DNA from: Muribaculaceae bacterium
Lineage (GTDB): Bacteria; Bacteroidota; Bacteroidia; Bacteroidales; Muribaculaceae
Direction: 5' to 3'
Length of the DNA: 64,000 nt
NCBI GenBank assembly: GCA_022510505.1
Contig: JAFLTL010000006.1
Coordinates: forward strand, 33,867 to 97,866
Position 1 is the first letter of the stretch. Each line of letters begins with the position of its first letter. Under the pieces are notes generated by a model that was not told where the DNA came from, ran no database searches, and saw nothing but the letters and a program-made list of their open reading frames with translations. Below are positions 19,116 through 28,832 of the stretch, in pieces. The translations under genes and the position numbers were made by a program.

Positions 19116-21932
19116 TTGAGTAAAATAAAGGAATATATAAACAAAGCTCGTGGTATCGTTGGTAGGGAACGCGTAATGACCGACGAAATGATGAGATTGG
19201 CATGGGGCACCGATGCGGGATTCTACAGGCTGATTCCCAAGGTTGTGGTTCATGCAGCGAATGAGCAGGAAGTATCAAAGTTATTGCGGCTTGCCTCGGA
19301 TATAGGGGTAGGAGTAACCTTTCGTGCGGCCGGGACCAGTTTGTCGGGTCAGGCCATCGGAGACGAGATTCTGATAGTGGCTGGAAAGGGTTGGGAAGAC
19401 TGGAAACTTGGTGACAAGGATGCCTTGACAATAACGCTCCAGCCAGGTTTGACCGGAAAGAAGGTTAATGACATTCTGAAATCATTCGGCAGAAAATTTT
19501 CTCCGGACCCTGCATCGGTCAATTCGGCCATGGTGGGCGGTATTGTGGCAAATAACGCTTCGGGGATGAACTGTGGCACTCATGCAAACAGCCATCGAGT
19601 ACTTCAGTCGGTCAGGATGATTTTGGCCGACGGGACTATTTTAGACACCGGGGATATACTCTCAAGGGAGTCTTTTCAAAAGACACACAAGGAGACATTG
19701 GCTAAAATCAAGGATTTGAGAGATTATATCAGGGGCAATAAGGAACTTTCGGATAGAATAAAGAAGAAATATTCGATAAAGAATGTAGTCGGGCTTAATC
19801 TTTTGCCCTTTATAGAGTTTGATGATCCTTTGGATATCATGGCCCATTTGTTGGTTGGATCGGAAGGAACGTTAGCCTTTATAAGTGAGGTTACTGTCAG
19901 CACCGAGAAGATTGTGCCTTTGTCGGCATCGGCTATGATTTACTTCAAAGATGTGGTTGAAGCATGTCGTGCGGTTCAGAGAATGAAATCGTTGCCGGTT
20001 GTCAGTGCGGAGCTTCTGGACACAAAGAGTTTGCTAGCGGTGAATGATGAGGCCGGTGAAAGGGGTCTTACAGCGGTTTTAACGGAAACACGAGCCAATA
20101 CCGATGATGAATTACAGTCGAATATAGCAAAGATAAAGAATGCCTTAGCCGAATTTTCTCTGGATCGTCCCATAGAGTTTTCGACCGACGAGGGAGACTG
20201 TGGCCGAATGTGGCAAATAAGGAGCGGAGTGTTTCCTGCGGTTGGAGCCACGCGTCCGATAGGGAAGACGGTGTTGATAGAAGACATAGCTTTTCATATA
20301 GAGGACTTGCCTCAAGCGACGGTTGATTTGCTTGAAGTTTTGAAAAAACATGGTTATGACGATGCGTGTATATATGGCCATGTTTTGGAGGGCAATTATC
20401 ATTTTATCATATCGCAATCGTTTGACTCTCAAGAGGAGATTAACCGTTATCGTGGATTAATGGAGGAGGTTGAGCGTCTTGTCGTTGACAAATATGACGG
20501 TTCACTGAAGGCCGAGCATGGTACGGGTAGGAATATGGCGCCTTTTGTTGCGAAAGAATGGGGCGAGGATGCATGGAATGTCATGAAAAGTATAAAAGAC
20601 ATTTTTGATCCCGGTCATATTTTGAACAAAGGGGTAATTTTCAATGATGATCCTTTATGCTATATCAGCAATTTGAAGCCTTTGCCTGAGAGTCATTCGA
20701 TAATAGACCGATGCATAGAATGTGGATTCTGTGAGATAAATTGTGTGTCATGTGGTTACGGATTGTCATCAAGGCAGAGAATTGTTATTTCAAGAGAGAT
20801 TTCCCGTTTAGAGAAAGATGGCAGCGATCCCGAGAGATTAAAGGCATTAAAAGAAGGATTTGCAAAATTCGGAGATCGTTTATGTGCCGGTGACGGACTT
20901 TGTGCGACATCCTGTCCGGTTAAGATAAATACCGGTGAGTTCATTCATTTTATACGTGAACAAAACAATAAAGCTGGTAGTGTTGGCTATGCAGTTGGGA
21001 GGTCGGCTGCTAAGAATTTGAAGACAATATCTCATGCACTTCGTCCGGTTTTAAAAGGCGCATCGCTTGGTAGAAGGATTTTGGGTGAGAAGCTGACGAA
21101 CCGCACCGGTGAATTGCTTAACAAAGTCGGTGTTCCACTTTGGACCGGATCATTGCCCGACGGTAATTTCCATCGGTTACAAAGGGTGCCGAAATCATCT
21201 GGGATTTCATTAAAGAAGGTTGTTTATTTCCCAAGTTGTATAAATCGCACCATGGGTGCATCGGTAGAGCCTTCGGGAAGGCAGGAACTTCCGCTGACGA
21301 CAGTCATGCAGGATTTGATGAGAAAAGCCGGTTATGAGCCGATTATTCCGAAGGGTATAGATAATCTATGTTGCGGGATGATATGGGAAAGTAAGGGAAT
21401 GCCCGATATTGCGGATCAGAAACTAAAGGAAACTCACGAGGCGTTGCTTGCAGCATCGAACAATGGAGAGTATCCAATAGTTTGTGACCAGAGCCCATGT
21501 CTTCACCGCTTACGTGAACACATCAGTGACCTCAAGCTCTACGAACCGGCGGAGTTTATTCATGATTATCTTGTCAAAGAACTGGACTTTTCTCCCGAAG
21601 ACAAAACAATAGCATTGCATCTTACGTGCTCCACTCGCCAGATGGCAGGAGTAGCCCAAAAGATTGAGAATCTTGCCAAAATGTGTGTTACGAATGTGGT
21701 ATTGCCGGAGGGGGTAGGATGCTGTGGTTTTGCAGGAGACAAAGGATTTACGCATCCGGGGTTGAACAAGCATGCTTTAAGGAATTTGCGTCCGGTTATA
21801 GAACGTCATGGTATAAAAGAAGGTTATTCTAATTCGAGAACATGTGAAATTGGCTTGTCGACGAATAGTGGAGTGCCTTATAAGTCTATTGTATATCTAG
21901 TGGATCGTGTAACAAAACCGAAGGTGAAATGA
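19116..21932 (+). CDS. FAD- and Fe-S-binding dehydrogenase, probable D-lactate dehydrogenase
   Basis: The protein has 938 residues. An FAD-binding-4 domain (about 38-175; TFRAAGTSLSGQ, GGIVANNASGMNCG) is followed by the FAD-oxidase C-terminal domain (ends near GHILNKGVIFND). A ferredoxin-like region has CIECGFCEINC from residue 533 and CAGDGLCATSCPV. Two CCG-type cysteine motifs lie at about 752 and 869. This is the architecture of quinone-linked D-lactate or 2-hydroxyacid dehydrogenases. The start must be TTG at 19116, because an in-frame stop lies 6 bases upstream and the next ATG would cut into the conserved N-terminus. It overlaps the MurT-like gene by 4 bp. MurQ releases D-lactate, so this enzyme could oxidise it. 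Confidence 0.85.
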   Translation: MSKIKEYINKARGIVGRERVMTDEMMRLAWGTDAGFYRLIPKVVVHAANEQEVSKLLRLASDIGVGVTFRAAGTSLSGQAIGDEILIVAGKGWEDWKLGDKDALTITLQPGLTGKKVNDILKSFGRKFSPDPASVNSAMVGGIVANNASGMNCGTHANSHRVLQSVRMILADGTILDTGDILSRESFQKTHKETLAKIKDLRDYIRGNKELSDRIKKKYSIKNVVGLNLLPFIEFDDPLDIMAHLLVGSEGTLAFISEVTVSTEKIVPLSASAMIYFKDVVEACRAVQRMKSLPVVSAELLDTKSLLAVNDEAGERGLTAVLTETRANTDDELQSNIAKIKNALAEFSLDRPIEFSTDEGDCGRMWQIRSGVFPAVGATRPIGKTVLIEDIAFHIEDLPQATVDLLEVLKKHGYDDACIYGHVLEGNYHFIISQSFDSQEEINRYRGLMEEVERLVVDKYDGSLKAEHGTGRNMAPFVAKEWGEDAWNVMKSIKDIFDPGHILNKGVIFNDDPLCYISNLKPLPESHSIIDRCIECGFCEINCVSCGYGLSSRQRIVISREISRLEKDGSDPERLKALKEGFAKFGDRLCAGDGLCATSCPVKINTGEFIHFIREQNNKAGSVGYAVGRSAAKNLKTISHALRPVLKGASLGRRILGEKLTNRTGELLNKVGVPLWTGSLPDGNFHRLQRVPKSSGISLKKVVYFPSCINRTMGASVEPSGRQELPLTTVMQDLMRKAGYEPIIPKGIDNLCCGMIWESKGMPDIADQKLKETHEALLAASNNGEYPIVCDQSPCLHRLREHISDLKLYEPAEFIHDYLVKELDFSPEDKTIALHLTCSTRQMAGVAQKIENLAKMCVTNVVLPEGVGCCGFAGDKGFTHPGLNKHALRNLRPVIERHGIKEGYSNSRTCEIGLSTNSGVPYKSIVYLVDRVTKPKVK

Positions 21933-23065
21933 AAGAACGACTGATTTCGGTTGATGTGATGCGCGGGATAACCATTGCAGGAATGTTGATGGTAAATAAT
22001 CCCGGTTCGTGGTCCTATATATATTCTCCTCTGAGACATGCTTCATGGAACGGTTTGACTCCGACTGATCTTGTTTTTCCATTCTTTATGTTTATAATGG
22101 GGATGTCGGCCTATTTTTCCTTGAAGAAATATGATTTTGCCATATCTTGGCCAACATTCTGGAAGATAATAAGAAGAACAGTAATTCTTTTTGCGATAGG
22201 AATTGGGATAGCCTGGTTTGGTCGAAGTCTGCGCGGTTTAGCCGGTGGAAAAGCATTTTGGGATGCAATTTTGAATTTCGATACCATTAGGATTTTGGGT
22301 GTTATTCCACGTTTGGCTATTTGTTACGGAGTTGGAACGTTGATTGCCATTCTTTCAGGAAGAAGAGTTGTTTGGGTAACTGCTATTATTCTGGTAGTAT
22401 ACGCTATAATTCTGATAACTGGAAGCGGTTTTGAATTTTCAGAAAACAATGTCATAGCGATTGTTGACCGCGCGGTGTTGGGTGTAAATCACATGTACTC
22501 CGACACAATAAACGGTGAGACCCTTAAATTTGATCCCGAGGGGCTTTTGTCGACAATACCTTCGATTGCCCACGTGTTGATTGGTTTCATGGCAGGAAAG
22601 ATGGTCTTAACTTCAAAAGATAACGATTCAAGGGTTATAAAGTTGATGGTGATGGGAACATGCCTGACATTTGCAGGTTTTCTCCTATCTTATGGCATCC
22701 CAATAAATAAAAAGATTTGGTCGCCAACATTTGTTCTGACTACATGTGGTCTCGCATCGTTGCTTTTGGGATTATTAATTTGGATTATCGATATTCATGG
22801 TTGGAAGAAATGGACTCCTTTCTTCCGGGATTTTGGTGTCAATCCGCTATTCCTCTATGTTTTAGGCACGATTTTCAGCATTTTGTTAGGGGTGATCAAA
22901 GTAGGGGAACGTTCTTTGCATGGTTATATATACAAGGATTGTCTGGTTCCATTGTGTGATGACAATGTAACGTTGGCATCGTTGTTGTTTGCCCTGTTAT
23001 TTGTTGGTTTCAACTGGATTTTCGCATATATATTATACAGAAACAAAATTTATATAAAGATATGA
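21929..23065 (+). CDS. murT: MurT-like MurNAc transporter (DUF5009/HGSNAT-like membrane protein)
   Basis: The 378-residue protein has about ten membrane helices. The N-terminus ERLISVDVMRGITIAGMLMVNNPGSW is characteristic of the family related to heparan-alpha-glucosaminide N-acetyltransferase. In Tannerella forsythia a protein of this type encoded with a kinase and MurQ was reported to be a MurNAc transporter. The same order here (this gene, kinase, murQ, each with a 4-bp overlap) supports that role. An acetyltransferase activity on an amino sugar is the alternative. Confidence 0.75.
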   Translation: MKERLISVDVMRGITIAGMLMVNNPGSWSYIYSPLRHASWNGLTPTDLVFPFFMFIMGMSAYFSLKKYDFAISWPTFWKIIRRTVILFAIGIGIAWFGRSLRGLAGGKAFWDAILNFDTIRILGVIPRLAICYGVGTLIAILSGRRVVWVTAIILVVYAIILITGSGFEFSENNVIAIVDRAVLGVNHMYSDTINGETLKFDPEGLLSTIPSIAHVLIGFMAGKMVLTSKDNDSRVIKLMVMGTCLTFAGFLLSYGIPINKKIWSPTFVLTTCGLASLLLGLLIWIIDIHGWKKWTPFFRDFGVNPLFLYVLGTIFSILLGVIKVGERSLHGYIYKDCLVPLCDDNVTLASLLFALLFVGFNWIFAYILYRNKIYIKI

Positions 23066-23907
23066 TTCTTATAGCCGATAGCGGTGGCACCAAGGTTGAC
23101 TGGTGCCTAGTGGAGGGACTAGACGTCATTAGCCGCATTAAGACTCCAGGAATGAACGCGATGATGCTGAGTGAGGAAGAACTGGCACAACGCGTGAATG
23201 ACGAAGTTGTAGCCGAATTGCCGGCAGATGCCGATATCGACAGGGTTTATTTTTATGGTGCGGGTTGTATAGGCCCAACAATAGACAAAGTCACAGAGGC
23301 ACTATCAAAAAATTTCAAAAAAGCGAAGGTAGAGGTTGCGAGCGATCTTCTGGCCGCAGCGCGTTCTCTATGTGGGAATCACCCGGGGATAGCGTGTATA
23401 CTTGGAACGGGTTCTAATACTTGTTATTATGATGGGGAGAAGATTTTGAAGAATGTTCCGGCCCTTGGTTACATTCTTGGTGATGAAGGAAGTGGTGCGG
23501 TATTGGGTCGTCTTCTGATATCAGACGTGTTCAAAAATCAACTTCCCGAGTCATTATGCAAGAAGTTCAAAGAACGCTACGAGCTGGACATTCCGACGGT
23601 GGTTCAGCGTGTTTACCGTGAGCCGTTTGCGAACCGTTTCCTAGCTTCAGTTACTCCTTTCCTTCTAGAGAACATAGAGGAGCCTGCAATTCATCGTCTT
23701 GTTTTGAACAACTTCAAATCTTTTTTCATCAGGAATATATCACAATATGCCGACTTCAGGAATCATAAGATAAATGTCACGGGTTCTGTCGGCTGGTATT
23801 TTAAAGATGTTCTTAGAGAGGCAGCCGATGCTATGGATTGCACGTTGGGAACTGTAACTCCTTCTCCGATGGAAGGACTTTTAGAATATCATTGTAAGAA
23901 AGGATGA
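23062..23907 (+). CDS. murK: MurK-like amino-sugar kinase (BadF/BadG family)
   Basis: The 281-residue protein has an ASKHA-fold kinase outline: the phosphate-1 motif DSGGTKVDWCLVE at the N-terminus, a phosphate-2 type segment GTGSNTCYYDG near residue 115 and GDEGSGAVLGR shortly after. Bacteroidetes relatives are annotated as N-acetylglucosamine kinases; the Tannerella MurK phosphorylates MurNAc at O6. Its position between the MurT-like and murQ genes, with 4-bp overlaps on both sides, favours MurNAc as substrate. GlcNAc may also be accepted. Confidence 0.88.
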   Translation: MILIADSGGTKVDWCLVEGLDVISRIKTPGMNAMMLSEEELAQRVNDEVVAELPADADIDRVYFYGAGCIGPTIDKVTEALSKNFKKAKVEVASDLLAAARSLCGNHPGIACILGTGSNTCYYDGEKILKNVPALGYILGDEGSGAVLGRLLISDVFKNQLPESLCKKFKERYELDIPTVVQRVYREPFANRFLASVTPFLLENIEEPAIHRLVLNNFKSFFIRNISQYADFRNHKINVTGSVGWYFKDVLREAADAMDCTLGTVTPSPMEGLLEYHCKKG

Positions 23908-24719
23908 CTATGTTTACAAAAATAACTGAACAGCCGTCGCTCTATGACAATTTGGAAAATCAGAGCGTTCACACATTGCTGGAAGATATAAATCGTGAGG
24001 ATCACAAGATAGCCGATGCCGTTCAAGCTGCTCTACCGGAAATAGAGAAATTAGTAGAGGGGATAGTACCTCGTATGAAGAAAGGCGGAAGGATTATATA
24101 TGTTGGCGCCGGGACATCGGGTAGACTAGGTGTTTTGGATGCCTCGGAGATTCCTCCCACGTATGGTATGGAACCAGGTTGGGTCATAGGTATAATCGCA
24201 GGTGGAGACCATGCTCTAAGGAATCCGGTTGAGAAAGCCGAAGACAGCAAGGAGCAGGCGATAGAAGACGTGAAGGCCCTTGGTTTAAAGGCGGATGACA
24301 CTTTAATTGGAATTGCCGCATCGGGCACTACTCCTTATGTTGTGTCAGCAATAGAATATGCCAGGTCTATAGGTTGTTTAACTGGTTGTATAACAAGTAA
24401 TCCTGGTGCACCTGTCACTGAAGTTGCCGAGGTTCCCATTGTAACGGTAGTAGGACCTGAGTTTGTTACCGGGAGTTCACGAATGAAATCAGGTACGGCT
24501 CAAAAACTTGTTCTCAACATGATCTCATCGGTTGCCATGATAAAACTTGGCAGGGTTAAAGGAAACCGCATGGTTAACATGCAATTATCAAATGCTAAGC
24601 TTGTAGACCGCGGCACACGCATGGTTGTAGATGAGTTGGGCCTTGATTATGAAGAAGCCAAGAAATTGTTGCTTCTTCATGGTTCGGTCAACAATGTTTT
24701 GAAGGCGATGAAGAATTGA
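23904..24719 (+). CDS. murQ: N-acetylmuramic acid 6-phosphate etherase
   Basis: The 271-residue protein is a SIS-domain lyase that cleaves the lactyl ether of MurNAc-6-phosphate to GlcNAc-6-phosphate and D-lactate. Signature motifs are YVGAGTSGRLGVLDASEIPPTYG (about residues 65-90, with the catalytic Glu region) and GSSRMKSGTAQKLVLN. The start ATG overlaps the kinase stop by 4 bp; a second ATG follows 6 bases later. The 3' end overlaps the convergent EamA gene by 32 bp, so no separate terminator is present. It is the last gene of the salvage island. Confidence 0.96.
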   Translation: MTMFTKITEQPSLYDNLENQSVHTLLEDINREDHKIADAVQAALPEIEKLVEGIVPRMKKGGRIIYVGAGTSGRLGVLDASEIPPTYGMEPGWVIGIIAGGDHALRNPVEKAEDSKEQAIEDVKALGLKADDTLIGIAASGTTPYVVSAIEYARSIGCLTGCITSNPGAPVTEVAEVPIVTVVGPEFVTGSSRMKSGTAQKLVLNMISSVAMIKLGRVKGNRMVNMQLSNAKLVDRGTRMVVDELGLDYEEAKKLLLLHGSVNNVLKAMKN

Positions 24720-25638
24720 CGTTCTTGGTTGCCACAGACACTAGAAAAACTCCGATAAAAATAAGGACTGTAGCAGAAATTCTAGTCCATCCAAATGCCG
24801 CCAGCCCCATAATCGTTGCTAAAATGGCAGCGACAACGGGCTGGAAATAGGCATACATTGAAATGACTGTTGGTTTTAGCAATTTTTGGCTGAAGGGAAT
24901 TATCAGATAGGCAATAAATGTTGGGAATATGATAATATAGGCCAGTGACCACCATGTCAGTCCTTGTAGCACATTCCAATTGACATCGTTCAACCAGGGG
25001 AGGGTGCAGGGGACATAGGTAAAGGCCGAAAAGAGAAACATCCACTTCATAATGGTGAATGGCGGATATTTATTTATTATTCCTAGGAAAAAAACATAGT
25101 AAAGGGCCGCGCATATTTGTGCCAACATGCAGAGTAAATCGCCGAGTAGTGGATTAATTGCAATCGACGATGAAGATTCAGTAAAGGCCATAATGAGTGC
25201 ACCGGCAAGTCCCAGAACTACTCCTAAGGTTTTTAGCGGAGTCATTGGCATGCCAATGAACATGGCCGCAAAAATGAGTGTAAAGACAGGAGTTAATGTG
25301 CACATCACGGTTGTATCAATTGGAGTCGTGAATTCAATTCCAATAATGAAAAGACCCTGATTTAGTGAAATCATCAGAACTGATGCAATAAAAAGTGGCT
25401 TCAAGTCTTTAAACTCCACTCTCTGATCTCCTGTCAAACGTTTAGGTAGAAATGCAGCAAGAGCAAAAAGGAGTGCACCCCCTGTTATTCTGATAGCAGA
25501 GAGTGCGATTCCTCCAATTTCCCCTTCTTCAAGAACGCCTTTAGCTATGGGTGACATAGCACCCCAAAGAGTAGTGGCCAAAAGCATGGCCAGGTGTGCA
25601 GGAAGTGTTTTATTGTGATTCAAGGATTTAGCGACCAT
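24688..25638 (-). CDS. EamA-type DMT family transporter
   Basis: The 316-residue protein has ten hydrophobic helices arranged as two EamA repeats ([22 protein letters not shown] in the first, [19 protein letters not shown] in the second). Proteins of this family export amino acids or other small metabolites; the substrate cannot be inferred. The start ATG overlaps the cysS 3' end by 19 bp, so it is probably the last gene of a transcript running through cysS. Its 3' end overlaps murQ on the other strand by 32 bp. Confidence 0.9.
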   Translation of the reverse strand: MVAKSLNHNKTLPAHLAMLLATTLWGAMSPIAKGVLEEGEIGGIALSAIRITGGALLFALAAFLPKRLTGDQRVEFKDLKPLFIASVLMISLNQGLFIIGIEFTTPIDTTVMCTLTPVFTLIFAAMFIGMPMTPLKTLGVVLGLAGALIMAFTESSSSIAINPLLGDLLCMLAQICAALYYVFFLGIINKYPPFTIMKWMFLFSAFTYVPCTLPWLNDVNWNVLQGLTWWSLAYIIIFPTFIAYLIIPFSQKLLKPTVISMYAYFQPVVAAILATIMGLAAFGWTRISATVLIFIGVFLVSVATKNVNSSSPSKHC

Positions 25639-27107
25639 TCCACCCCGTCTTTGGTGTCCTTTATGTTAAAGCCGATTTCGGCAAGTCGGTCGCGAATCAA
25701 ATCGCTTGTTGCCCAGTCTTTTCTAGCTTTAGCTTCAGAACGGATACTGAGTAGAAGTTCCATCGCGTCCTCGAATGGTTTCTTTCCGCTTTGTTCAGTT
25801 TCTCCATCCTCGGCAACTCCGAGAATTTCGAACAAGAAAACAGAGAAAAGATTCTTCAGTGCATCAATATCTTCCTGAGAAATAGTAGCTCCGGCATCCT
25901 TTACGGAGTTGATGATTCGGCTTGCATCGAATAGATGGGAGATGAGAACAGGAGTGTTCAGGTCATCGTCCATAGCTTCATAGCATTTAGCCATAAGTCC
26001 CTTAACTTCTTCATGTACTGAGGAGTTTGAGGATGCTTTCAATAGATTAAGTCGTTTCCAACTCTCAAGTAGCCTTTGAAGTGCTTTCTCTGCACTTTGC
26101 AGTGCTTCATTGCTAAAGTCAACAGTGCTTCGATAGTGGGCCATCAAAATAAAGAAACGAATCGTCATTGGAGAATAGGCTCTTTCGAGCAGGGGATGAC
26201 TACCGTTAAAGAATTGGTCAAGCGTGATGAAATTTCCCAGTGATTTGCCCATTTTTTGTCCGTTGATTGTAATCATATTGTTGTGCATCCAATATTTTAC
26301 AGTGTCGGAGCCATTATGAGCTACAGACTGGGCTATTTCACATTCATGGTGTGGGAATTTCAAGTCCATTCCTCCTCCATGAACATCGAACGGTGTTCCA
26401 AGATATTTTTCTCCCATGGCTGAGCACTCCAGATGCCAACCTGGAAATCCCTCTCCCCATGGGGAAGGCCAATGCATGATGTGTTCCGGAGCGGCTTTTT
26501 TCCAAAGGGCGAAATCAGTTGGGTGATGTTTTTCCTTTTGGCCGTCGAGTTCTCTGGTCTCGCTTAGAAGTTCTTCTATATTACGTCCTGATAGTTTTCC
26601 ATAATTATGGTCTTTATTGTAACGAGGAACGTCAAAATATATAGAGCCGTCGCTTTCGTAGGCATATCCGGATTTAAGTAGTTTCTTGATGTATTCAATT
26701 TGTTCTATAATGTGTCCTGAAGCATGTGGCTCAATCGATGGAGGAAGAACATTGAGCTGTTCCATCGCCTTGTGATATCGAGTCAAATAATATTGAACGA
26801 CTTCCATAGGTTCAAGCTGCTCGATTCGAGCTTTCTTAGCGATTTTGTCCTCTCCGTCATCGGCATCGTGCTCAAGGTGTCCAACGTCAGTTATATTTCT
26901 AACATATCGAACCTTATATCCTAAATGTTGAAGATATCGAAACAGGATGTCGAATGTAATGGCGGGTCGAGCATGTCCCAAGTGTCCGTCGCCATAAACG
27001 GTTGGACCGCAAACATACATTCCCACCATTCCTTCGTGGACTGGTACAAAGAGTTCTTTCTTGCGCGACAGGGAGTTATATATAGTCAAATTGTTATTCT
27101 TCACCAT
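25620..27107 (-). CDS. cysS: Cysteinyl-tRNA synthetase
   Basis: The 495-residue class I enzyme joins cysteine to tRNA-Cys. [19 protein letters not shown] contains a zinc-ligand Cys and the HIGH-type motif. [13 protein letters not shown] and HHECEIAQ supply the remaining zinc ligands. KMGKSLGNF is the KMSKS-type loop with Gly in the third position. The ATG at 27107 is preferred over a TTG two codons upstream; it lies 2 bp after the DUF3467 stop. The C-terminal region matches the tRNA anticodon-binding end ([20 protein letters not shown]). Confidence 0.97.
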   Translation of the reverse strand: MVKNNNLTIYNSLSRKKELFVPVHEGMVGMYVCGPTVYGDGHLGHARPAITFDILFRYLQHLGYKVRYVRNITDVGHLEHDADDGEDKIAKKARIEQLEPMEVVQYYLTRYHKAMEQLNVLPPSIEPHASGHIIEQIEYIKKLLKSGYAYESDGSIYFDVPRYNKDHNYGKLSGRNIEELLSETRELDGQKEKHHPTDFALWKKAAPEHIMHWPSPWGEGFPGWHLECSAMGEKYLGTPFDVHGGGMDLKFPHHECEIAQSVAHNGSDTVKYWMHNNMITINGQKMGKSLGNFITLDQFFNGSHPLLERAYSPMTIRFFILMAHYRSTVDFSNEALQSAEKALQRLLESWKRLNLLKASSNSSVHEEVKGLMAKCYEAMDDDLNTPVLISHLFDASRIINSVKDAGATISQEDIDALKNLFSVFLFEILGVAEDGETEQSGKKPFEDAMELLLSIRSEAKARKDWATSDLIRDRLAEIGFNIKDTKDGVEWSLNP

Positions 27108-27109
27108 AG

Positions 27110-27436
27110 TCAAGCCATAAACGGGTTTGGTATTTCTCCATTACCACCTTGGGAGTTGTTTCCTTGATTGTTCACCGGCATTTTGCGCTCAATTGGACCA
27201 AACATGTTTTCATATTTTTGAATATTATCTCTCAGTGCAAAAAGAAGAGTTTTTGCATTTTCGGGATTCATTATTATTCTGCTTTGGACCTTGGCTTTGG
27301 GCACGTTGGGTGTCAAAGCAATGAAATCGATAAAAAATTCTCCGGGAGTGTGGGCAATAGCAGCGATATTAGCATAATGTCCCGAAGCTACCTCGGGTGA
27401 CAATTCAATTTGAAGTTCGTTCTTTTTGTTATCCAT
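27110..27436 (-). CDS. DUF3467 domain-containing protein
   Basis: The 108-residue protein matches the DUF3467 pattern: [20 protein letters not shown], then [23 protein letters not shown] and a helical [21 protein letters not shown] short Asn/Gly-rich tail follows. It has no signal or membrane segment. The role is unknown. It sits 2 bp before cysS and 33 bp after the NigD-like lipoprotein gene. Confidence 0.85.
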   Translation of the reverse strand: MDNKKNELQIELSPEVASGHYANIAAIAHTPGEFFIDFIALTPNVPKAKVQSRIIMNPENAKTLLFALRDNIQKYENMFGPIERKMPVNNQGNNSQGGNGEIPNPFMA

Positions 27437-27469
27437 ATTTGGGATTATTAAATGACTTTTTGTGCGTTC

Positions 27470-28153
27470 TTATTTATAGAACAGGAACGTGTCCTGTTTA
27501 AGATTAAGATTGTTTAGTTCAACCTGCACACCTTCGAGCCAGTCAAACTTCCATATGGCCGAGATGTCAAAAGATGCATAGAATTCTCGTTCGAAATTCT
27601 CAACTGGGTCAAAGGTTCTGTGAATCAATCTAAGTGTAGGGAGGGGATTTTCTTGGTTAACGTCCTTCCTGTCGATAACTACCACCAATTCCTTGTCTTC
27701 GTCGGAATATACCAACCGACCGTGGACATTAATGAAATTACCCATTCTCCAAATGCTATAGAGGTATATACCATCTCTCTTCCAGTCGGGCATCTCATTG
27801 TCAACTCCGTCCTCGCTGACTCGAAGTTTGTCGTTAAGAATGGGTGTATATCCAATAGCTATTATATTACCGCTTTCATAGGGTTTATTCATAGTTTTAT
27901 ATCCCAAAAGCAGACAATCTCCAAGTTTAACTTTTGTAGTGTCGATAACTTCCCTGACATCAGTGTATATTACTTCGTCGTTATTTCCTGCAACATAAAA
28001 TGAAAAAGTAGTCCCTTTTTCCTTGTTCTGGGATACAAGCTGCATTATGTCGTAATTAACGAATTCATCTTCAAAAGGTCCGGAGTCGTTGCTGCAAGAG
28101 AAGAACAACACGGCAATAGAGATTAAAAACAAACTATTCAGGAGTTTCTTCAT
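27470..28153 (-). CDS. NigD-like lipoprotein
   Basis: The 227-residue protein has a lipoprotein signal ending LFFSC (lipobox Cys at residue 20). The body resembles NigD-like proteins of Bacteroides: an OB-like N-terminal part ([27 protein letters not shown]) and a C-terminal beta part. NigD takes its name from a putative bacteriocin-immunity context, but most homologues have no tested function. It overlaps the upstream ATPase gene by 20 bp, suggesting co-translation. Confidence 0.75.
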   Translation of the reverse strand: MKKLLNSLFLISIAVLFFSCSNDSGPFEDEFVNYDIMQLVSQNKEKGTTFSFYVAGNNDEVIYTDVREVIDTTKVKLGDCLLLGYKTMNKPYESGNIIAIGYTPILNDKLRVSEDGVDNEMPDWKRDGIYLYSIWRMGNFINVHGRLVYSDEDKELVVVIDRKDVNQENPLPTLRLIHRTFDPVENFEREFYASFDISAIWKFDWLEGVQVELNNLNLKQDTFLFYK

Positions 28154-28802
28154 GATTGATTTTTCCGTCTACGAGATGTATTATTCTATCACTTTTCTTG
28201 GCAAGTAAAATGTCATGGGTTACCATAACGATGGTGCACCCATGTGAATTCCTTAATTTCAGGAAAAGTTCCTGTAAATCATCGCGATTAGAAGTGTCAA
28301 GACTTCCGGTTGGTTCATCGGCCAAGATGATTGATGGGTTGTTAATAAGTGCTCTAGCAACTGCTCCTCGTTGAGACTCACCTCCCGAGAGTTGTGAAGG
28401 TTTGTGATTTATTCGGTTCGGTAGTCCAACTTCTTCAAGCAATTTGATTGCCTTGTTTTTTGAGCTTTTGATAGTCTCACCTCCAATAAGTGCAGGCATC
28501 ATTACATTCTCGAGTAAAGTGAATTCAGGGAGTAACTGATGGTTTTGAAAAACAAAACCGATGGTTTTGTTTCGGAATTTAGAGAGGTTCTTGTCCTTAA
28601 GAAGAGAGACATCGGTGTCGTAGTAGAGGATATTGCCGGAATCGGGTTTTTCCAACGTTCCGAGAATTTGTAACAGTGTTGTTTTTCCAGCTCCACTGGG
28701 TCCTACAATAGATACGATCTCCCCATTGTCAATGGAAAGATTGACATTGGACAGAACATTTAGTTTTCCATAGGATTTACAAATACCCGAGGCCTTTAAC
28801 AT
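28134..28802 (-). CDS. ABC transporter ATP-binding protein, LolD-like
   Basis: The 222-residue ATPase has Walker [10 protein letters not shown] (34-42), a Q-loop in [12 protein letters not shown], signature [15 protein letters not shown], Walker [13 protein letters not shown] and H-loop VTHD. This set and length are those of the LolD/MacB-type MetallophosphoABC group that works with FtsX-like permeases, for example in lipoprotein release. No permease is encoded next to it. It overlaps the NigD-like lipoprotein gene by 20 bp. Confidence 0.9.
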   Translation of the reverse strand: MLKASGICKSYGKLNVLSNVNLSIDNGEIVSIVGPSGAGKTTLLQILGTLEKPDSGNILYYDTDVSLLKDKNLSKFRNKTIGFVFQNHQLLPEFTLLENVMMPALIGGETIKSSKNKAIKLLEEVGLPNRINHKPSQLSGGESQRGAVARALINNPSIILADEPTGSLDTSNRDDLQELFLKLRNSHGCTIVMVTHDILLAKKSDRIIHLVDGKINHEETPE

Positions 28803-28832
28803 TCAGCAAAATTATTGAAAAAAGCCAATAAT

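Noticed and set aside
24688..24719. 32-bp convergent overlap of murQ and the EamA gene as a special element
   Set aside because: Short 3' overlaps of convergent genes are common and both protein ends look normal.
28807..28814. TAATTTTG on the minus strand as a promoter for the LolD-like gene
   Set aside because: It ends only 5 bases before the ATG, has no -33 partner and lies in an AT-rich gap within a run of co-directional genes.
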